Part shown: positions 31,513 through 35,157 of the stretch, in pieces
Position numbering within the stretch: position 1 is the stretch's first letter
How the letters are laid out: each line of letters opens with the position of its first letter
NCBI RefSeq assembly: GCF_003857055.1
Contig: NZ_QGSZ01000210.1
Location: forward strand, 1 to 35,157
Direction: 5' to 3'
From: Micromonospora inaquosa
GTDB taxonomy: Bacteria; Actinomycetota; Actinomycetes; Mycobacteriales; Micromonosporaceae
DNA length: 35,157 bases
Made by a program: the position numbers and the translations under genes
Notes under the pieces: generated by a model
Databases searched by the model: none
What the model saw: the letters and a program-made list of their open reading frames with translations, nothing else
Told to the model about the DNA's origin: nothing

Positions 31513-32121
31513 CTAGTAGTGCGGGTTGGTCGGCATCAGCTCGGACGCGCCCGCGTACAGCAGGTCGAGATAGTTCATCCCCGGGTGGTAGACGAAGTGC
31601 CACTCCAGTCGCACGCGGCTCGTGAAGGTAACTTCGGCGTTGCCGTCCACGTCCGGGTCGACCAACCGCAGGTTGTGCCGCCCAGCAACCGCGGCCAGTC
31701 GGCCCCAACCGGTGAAGGTCACCTCGGTTACGGCCTCGACCGAGCCGGGGTGTTGCTCGTCGGGGTCGTCGTCCACATGCCAGTTGATCGTGTCGAGGTC
31801 GGGCGTGACCACGTCGATCACCATCTCGCGCAGGATGTCCGTGGGAAGATCGACGTCGTCGAGGGTCAGCCCGGCGGTCCAGTTCTCGCTGTTCTTCCCG
31901 ACGTAGCGCCCGATGCTGTTGCCCGCCATCGTGCGGCATGCGCTGCTCACCGCTTCCGGCAGCAGACTGTCCAGCGACGGGAACAGCGCCTCCATCTCCG
32001 CCTGGGCCTTCCGCTTCCGCTCGTCGTCTTGCTGATCGCGGGTCAGACGCAGCGCGGTGGCATAAGCGATGCCTTCCTGCTTGGCCAGCTTCTTGGCCCG
32101 GTTGTCCGTGCTCACAATCAA
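31513..32121 (-). CDS. Hypothetical protein, 202 residues
   Basis: This frame has an N-terminal helical motif (NRAKKLAKQEGIAYATALRL, residues 7-26) of the kind seen in many actinobacterial proteins of mobile regions. A mixed alpha/beta body follows (LFPSLDSLLPEAVSSA, NSIGRYVGKNSENWTAGLTL). The last half is beta-rich and acidic (VTEVTFTGWGRLAAV, NAEVTFTSRVRLEWHFVYHP). It is soluble and without a signal peptide. A GGAGG site serves TTG 32121 (5 bases) or GTG 32115 (11 bases). No family is recognised. It is divergent from the decayed phage-like gene. Confidence 0.65.
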   Translation of the reverse strand: MIVSTDNRAKKLAKQEGIAYATALRLTRDQQDDERKRKAQAEMEALFPSLDSLLPEAVSSACRTMAGNSIGRYVGKNSENWTAGLTLDDVDLPTDILREMVIDVVTPDLDTINWHVDDDPDEQHPGSVEAVTEVTFTGWGRLAAVAGRHNLRLVDPDVDGNAEVTFTSRVRLEWHFVYHPGMNYLDLLYAGASELMPTNPHY

Positions 32122-32429
32122 TCCATCCTCCGGCGGACCCCACGCGACCGCCGGCGACAGGGGATGTGCCGGAGCTACCGCACCCGCGTGACGATCAACG
32201 CCGTGTCCCTCGGTGTCCCCAGTGCCAGGCGTGGGCCGGCGGGCGACAGGAGAATCCGGCGGCGCGGGGCCACCGTGCCCTCAACCGTATCTTGGGAGAT
32301 AGGCATCGGCAATTGGCCAAGCCGGGCATGTCTCTGTCCGGCAGCTGTCCGGCCGCAATAGGGCGGCCCGGCCTGACTTCCCCGCAGACCGGACCGCCCG
32401 CACCAGGCACGACAGCACGAAGAGGTGAC
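32122..32429. other. Divergent intergenic region
   Basis: About 300 bp between the divergent hypothetical gene and the decayed phage-like gene. Open frames exist in this GC-rich DNA but none has a ribosome site or recognised content. It probably holds both promoters or remains of further decayed genes. Confidence 0.35.
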
Positions 32430-33058
32430 CATGAGCGAGCCGGAGTTCCTGCCCTGGGGGACCGGCAGCGCCGAGAGCCCGAGAAGGCGTACGGGTATTT
32501 GTGCTGTATCGCGACCTGGGCCGCACCCGCACCGTCGCCAAGGTCGCCACCGAGGCCAACAAGAGCCGGGATTACCTCCACAAGCCGGCGAGCATCTGGA
32601 AGTGGGTGGTGCAGCGGGCGCAGACGTGGGACCGCGATGAGGACCGGCTGTACGCCGAGGGCCTGGCCGAGCAGCGGCGCGACAAGGCCAGGCGGCAAGC
32701 CCGGATCGCGTCGACGCGGCAAGCGACGCTCGTGACCCGGTTGCAGGCCCTCGACGCGTCGAAGCTCGGCCCTCGGGACATCGCCCGCTGGCTGGAGGTG
32801 GCGACCCGCGTCGAGCGGCTGGCGCTGGGCCTGCCGGACTCGACCACCGCCCACACCGGACCGGATGGCCGCCCGATCCGCGCCGAGGTCGACCAGATGA
32901 GCTAGCAGCAGCGCGCCGACTTCTTCCGGGCGCTGATGGCCGAGGCGTGGGCCCGCGCCGGCCAGACCGACCCCGTGGGGGATGCCGACGACCCGCACGA
33001 CCCCGACGACGAAGGAGACGACGAGGAGGCGGCCGATAAGTCAGCGACGCAAAGCTGA
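32430..33058 (+). pseudogene. Decayed phage-like protein gene
   Basis: Starting at ATG 32430 after GAGG, three frames must be joined: MSEPEFLPWGT, then EKAYGYL, then (from 32501) VLYRDLGRTRTVAKVATEAN ... SKLGPRDIARWLEVATRVER. An in-frame TAG at 32903 is followed by a further open stretch (QQRADFFRALMAEAWARAGQ) with an Asp/Glu-rich tail to the stop at 33056-33058. The helical basic body with a possible HTH (TVAKVATEANKSRDYLHK) resembles small terminase-like or other DNA-binding phage proteins. Several frame changes and a stop mark it as a pseudogene. The family call is tentative. Confidence 0.5.
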
Positions 33059-33065
33059 GGGAAAG

Positions 33066-33254
33066 GTGCGGGCGCCGCGCTGGGCGGTGTGGTCCATCGC
33101 CGTCGGCGGGCCGCTGGTCGTCGCGTCCAGCGCGGCCGCCGTGGCGCGGTGGCGCGGTCAGGCGGGGCCTGCGGTCGACCCGGCTGCTGACCGGGGACCG
33201 GACACCGAAGCACCTACGGAGCGCGTGGTCAGAGCAACACAAGGCGTCTGCTAA
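33066..33254 (+). CDS. 62-residue small membrane protein
   Basis: GTG 33066 follows GAGGGAAAG and gives RAPRWAVWSIAVGGPLVVAS, one hydrophobic segment, then a polar tail (AGPAVDPAADRGPDTEAPTE). It begins 7 bp after the previous stop. It may be the N-terminal part of a longer membrane protein whose rest lies in the +1 frame at 33286, since that frame is open across the whole of this gene. Family unknown. Confidence 0.4.
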   Translation: MRAPRWAVWSIAVGGPLVVASSAAAVARWRGQAGPAVDPAADRGPDTEAPTERVVRATQGVC

Positions 33255-33285
33255 GTCGGAGCAGGACCTCAGCCAACAAGCCAAA

Positions 33286-33522
33286 TTGGTGGCCGAGCTG
33301 AGTCCTGTGTGGCTCCAGCTCGGCGAGAGCTCGGAGAACCTTGTGGATTTCGGATTCATTCAAAACCTGTCGCCGCGGACTGTCCTCATCATCGTCGGCA
33401 CACCCGTGGCCGGAGTTGTGGCCGGAATGATCATCTTTGCCGTCGTGCTTCTAAGCTCTGAGTCGGAGCATCGGGCGGACATGATCAGGGCAGCAGGTGG
33501 GGCCTTCCGCCCCCGTCGGTAA
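33286..33522 (+). CDS. 78-residue single-helix membrane protein
   Basis: The frame from TTG 33286 (or GTG 33289) encodes a polar start (AELSPVWLQLGESSENLVDF), a strong membrane helix (TVLIIVGTPVAGVVAGMIIF AVVLL), and a basic tail (HRADMIRAAGGAFRPRR). No good ribosome site is seen, and its frame is open far upstream (…RSAWSEQHKASAKSEQDLSQ) without a start, so it may be the second half of a frameshifted gene with the ORF at 33066. Function unknown. Confidence 0.45.
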   Translation: MVAELSPVWLQLGESSENLVDFGFIQNLSPRTVLIIVGTPVAGVVAGMIIFAVVLLSSESEHRADMIRAAGGAFRPRR

Positions 33523-33693
33523 CAGCCGGCGTGCACTACATGTAGCGGGGTGTGGTCAGTCTCAGTCACCCGCTGGCTGCTCCGTGATCTCCGTGAAGTC
33601 CGCCGGCTCCTGGCACCGCTTCCGCCATCACTGTCGTGGGCTCGGCCGATCATCCGGTGTCACGGGCGTGTGCTGTCGAGCATTCTGTGCCAC

Positions 33694-34317
33694 ATGCTCC
33701 TGGTTCTGGCCCAGCCGCCCGTGTCTTCGGATAGCGGCTGGACGCAGTGGGTTCCCGTGGCGTCGGCGGCCGTGGCACTGCTGGCGTTGCTGGTCGCACT
33801 GTCCAACCGCAACACCTCGCGGCGCGCCCTGGCGTTATCGATGCAGCAAGAGGAGCGCCGGGCGGCCCGACTGGATGTCACTCTTGCCGACTCGGCATCG
33901 TGGCGCCGTTCAGGCGCCTCACGCTGGGTCGGTATCAAGATCCTGGCAGTCAACCCCACCGACCGCGATGCGGCTATCGTCGGCGCTGAGCTGCACATCG
34001 CCTATACGTTGCCGACCGGGCACGCGATGACGGTCAAGGTCGGTCACCGGACTACCGGAGATGATTTTCCGGGCGACGTGACGGCGCTGGACCTGCCTGT
34101 GCGTCTGGAGTCCAACGGCGCGGTCGCCGGGTGGCTGACCTTCGAACTACCCGCCGGCCTGTTCCCACACGGTGCCGGCATCCAGCGTTACGACGCGGTC
34201 TTGCAGGACAGCCGCGGTATAGCCGTGACAGTCAGCGCATCCGTCCTGCGGGAGGTAGAGCATGATCAAACGTCGGACGACCAAGCGGCCGACGAGACGA
34301 GCGGTAGATCCCGCTGA
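33694..34317 (+). CDS. Membrane-anchored hypothetical protein
   Basis: ATG 33694 gives 207 residues; an ATG at 33550 in frame would add 48 less plausible Arg-rich residues. One membrane helix follows the start (VPVASAAVALLALLVALSNR), then a short helix rich in Arg/Glu (SMQQEERRAARLDVTLADSA). A soluble beta-rich domain comes next (WVGIKILAVNPTDRDAAIVG, VGHRTTGDDFPGDVTALDLP), followed by a polar acidic tail. The domain looks like an immunoglobulin-like fold but no family is recognised. The end overlaps the next gene by 56 bp, so the two are probably coupled. Confidence 0.6.
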   Translation: MLLVLAQPPVSSDSGWTQWVPVASAAVALLALLVALSNRNTSRRALALSMQQEERRAARLDVTLADSASWRRSGASRWVGIKILAVNPTDRDAAIVGAELHIAYTLPTGHAMTVKVGHRTTGDDFPGDVTALDLPVRLESNGAVAGWLTFELPAGLFPHGAGIQRYDAVLQDSRGIAVTVSASVLREVEHDQTSDDQAADETSGRSR

Positions 34318-34846
34318 CATCGTGCCCGTCGTCGCGGACGGGTCGATTGCGGGTCCGGCCGCTGACGGCCGTATGGTGCCGTTGGTCATTATCGACACCA
34401 CCAGCCGGCCTGACCTCGACGAACTGGTCCGCCTGCACAGCCATCTCTCACCCGGCGACGTCACGTATCGGTGGGGGCAGGCTGAGCGAAATAAGGACCT
34501 GGTCTCTCTGTCGCTGTGGTTCGTTCGCCCGATCGAGGCCCGGGCGGTACTGATGTTCAGCATCGAGGGTGAGGGCATCATCGTCGACAATGCCCTCAAC
34601 AGCCGCGCTATCTACTTGCAGCCCGGCCGCCCGGGTGACCGCCTGAAGCACGACCCGCACCGGCCGAAGATCCTCATCGAAATTCCTGACGACGACTTCC
34701 GGGAACAGTGGGAGGACGTCGCGGTGCGGCGCCTGGCCAAGGTGATCCGCCGTAGGTCACCAATACCCCGGGAAGAGGCGCGCCGGCTGGCCGTACAGTG
34801 GCTGGCACAGTCGCGTGAGATCAGCGGCTTCCGGCTGCCAACGTGA
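34262..34846 (+). CDS. Hypothetical protein coupled to the membrane protein
   Basis: ATG 34262 follows GGGAGGTAGAGC, a good ribosome site inside the end of the previous gene. The 194-residue soluble protein has a basic N-terminus (IKRRTTKRPTRRAVDPADIV), a middle beta-rich part (VIIDTTSRPDLDELVRLHSH, DLVSLSLWFVRPIEARAVLM), and a helical basic C-terminus (DVAVRRLAKVIRRRSPIPRE EARRLAVQWLAQSRE). No family is recognised. With its membrane-anchored neighbour it may form a two-protein system. Confidence 0.65.
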   Translation: MIKRRTTKRPTRRAVDPADIVPVVADGSIAGPAADGRMVPLVIIDTTSRPDLDELVRLHSHLSPGDVTYRWGQAERNKDLVSLSLWFVRPIEARAVLMFSIEGEGIIVDNALNSRAIYLQPGRPGDRLKHDPHRPKILIEIPDDDFREQWEDVAVRRLAKVIRRRSPIPREEARRLAVQWLAQSREISGFRLPT

Positions 34847-35101
34847 GTCTCCCGCGTGGGGCTTGGTTCGACTTGCCCCAGCGGCGCGCCTGTACGAGGC
34901 TGGTCCAGGTATCTTCGCTCCGTTGCAAGGGCGGGTAAGCCGCGCGCACCTGTCAGGTCACTTGTTCGTAGAGCACCCCGTGCTTGCTCCGCATGAGGGC
35001 TTCGATCGACGCGGCGAGGTTGGTGTCGTGCACGGGACTGCACCCGGTTCGGTTGACTCCTGACCTGTGAGGATCTGTTCCTCGCTGGAAGGATGTCTGT
35101 C
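34847..35101. other. Spacer and left end of an IS3-type element
   Basis: No gene. The last 50 bp (about 35053 on, tgactcctgacctgtgagg...) resemble the left end of IS3-family elements in front of their orfA. The right end lies outside the window. Confidence 0.4.
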
Positions 35102-35157
35102 ATGCCGAAAGCGTTCCCCCTGGAGTTCCGCCGCGACGTCGTCGCGGTCGCCCGTAA
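35102..35157 (+). CDS. IS3-family transposase orfA, 5' end only
   Basis: ATG 35102 after GGAAGGA opens MPKAFPLEFRRDVVAVAR, the common start of IS3-type OrfA proteins (MPKxYPxEFRxDVVxVAR), and runs off the window end. OrfA supplies the helix-turn-helix that recognises the IS ends; the catalytic part would follow in orfB outside the window. Confidence 0.75.
   Translation, partial: MPKAFPLEFRRDVVAVAR

Noticed and set aside
1..35157. CRISPR arrays, rRNA or plasmid replication origin
   Set aside because: No regularly spaced repeats, rRNA motifs, iterons or replication initiator gene were seen.

Overview
The window is high-GC DNA with frequent GTG/TTG starts and AGGAGG-type ribosome binding sites. 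Its gene families (tandem universal stress proteins, an N-terminal-GNAT PatA-type acetyltransferase, an SCP1.201-type deaminase with Imm1, and IS701/IS256/IS5/IS481-type elements) point to a filamentous actinobacterium, possibly Micromonosporaceae. The genus is inference. No rRNA, tRNA or CRISPR array was seen.

Layout. (a) 1-1030: a complete IS5-type element with perfect 18-bp ends. (b) 1.3-1.8 kb: the C-terminal half of an aquaporin. (c) 11.36-1.85 kb, all on the minus strand: an anaerobic nitrate respiration cluster, narK - hemerythrin - (narG 5' relic) - narG - narH - narJ - narI - CBS-domain gene. Overlaps or near-overlaps link narK to the hemerythrin gene and link narG through to the CBS gene. 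(d) 11.8-13.3 kb: a pile of IS remnants (IS701 fragment, frameshifted integrase-core IS, decayed IS200 tnpA). (e) 13.4-20.7 kb: a stress/dormancy block with small membrane proteins, a SHOCT protein, three universal stress genes, a 916-residue GNAT/acyl-CoA-synthetase-like acetyltransferase and two CBS-domain proteins. Its gene content resembles the DevR/DosR (OsdR) regulons of actinobacteria, and two palindromes resembling DevR boxes occur here. Nitrate import and reduction, energy/redox sensing by CBS and USP proteins, and protein acetylation would form one low-oxygen survival island. The regulator itself is not in the window.

(f) 20.9-31.1 kb: a mobile region bounded by two directly repeated, nearly identical ~1.49-kb cassettes, each holding only a large serine recombinase gene. 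Between them lie a DddA/SCP1.201-like deaminase toxin gene with an overlapping Imm1 immunity gene, a secreted Cys/Trp-rich protein with a small membrane protein, and three complete IS elements (IS5, IS701, IS256). The IS5 copy sits exactly in the target duplication of the IS701 copy. (g) 31.3-35.16 kb: an IS481 leader remnant, an unrecognised 202-residue protein, a decayed phage-like gene, several small membrane ORFs, an overlapping pair of unknown genes, and the first codons of an IS3-type orfA running off the end.

The most interesting items are the deaminase/Imm1 pair inside the direct-repeat recombinase segment, the single-gene recombinase cassettes with a built-in opposing terminator, the CBS gene coupled to narI, and the narG relic.
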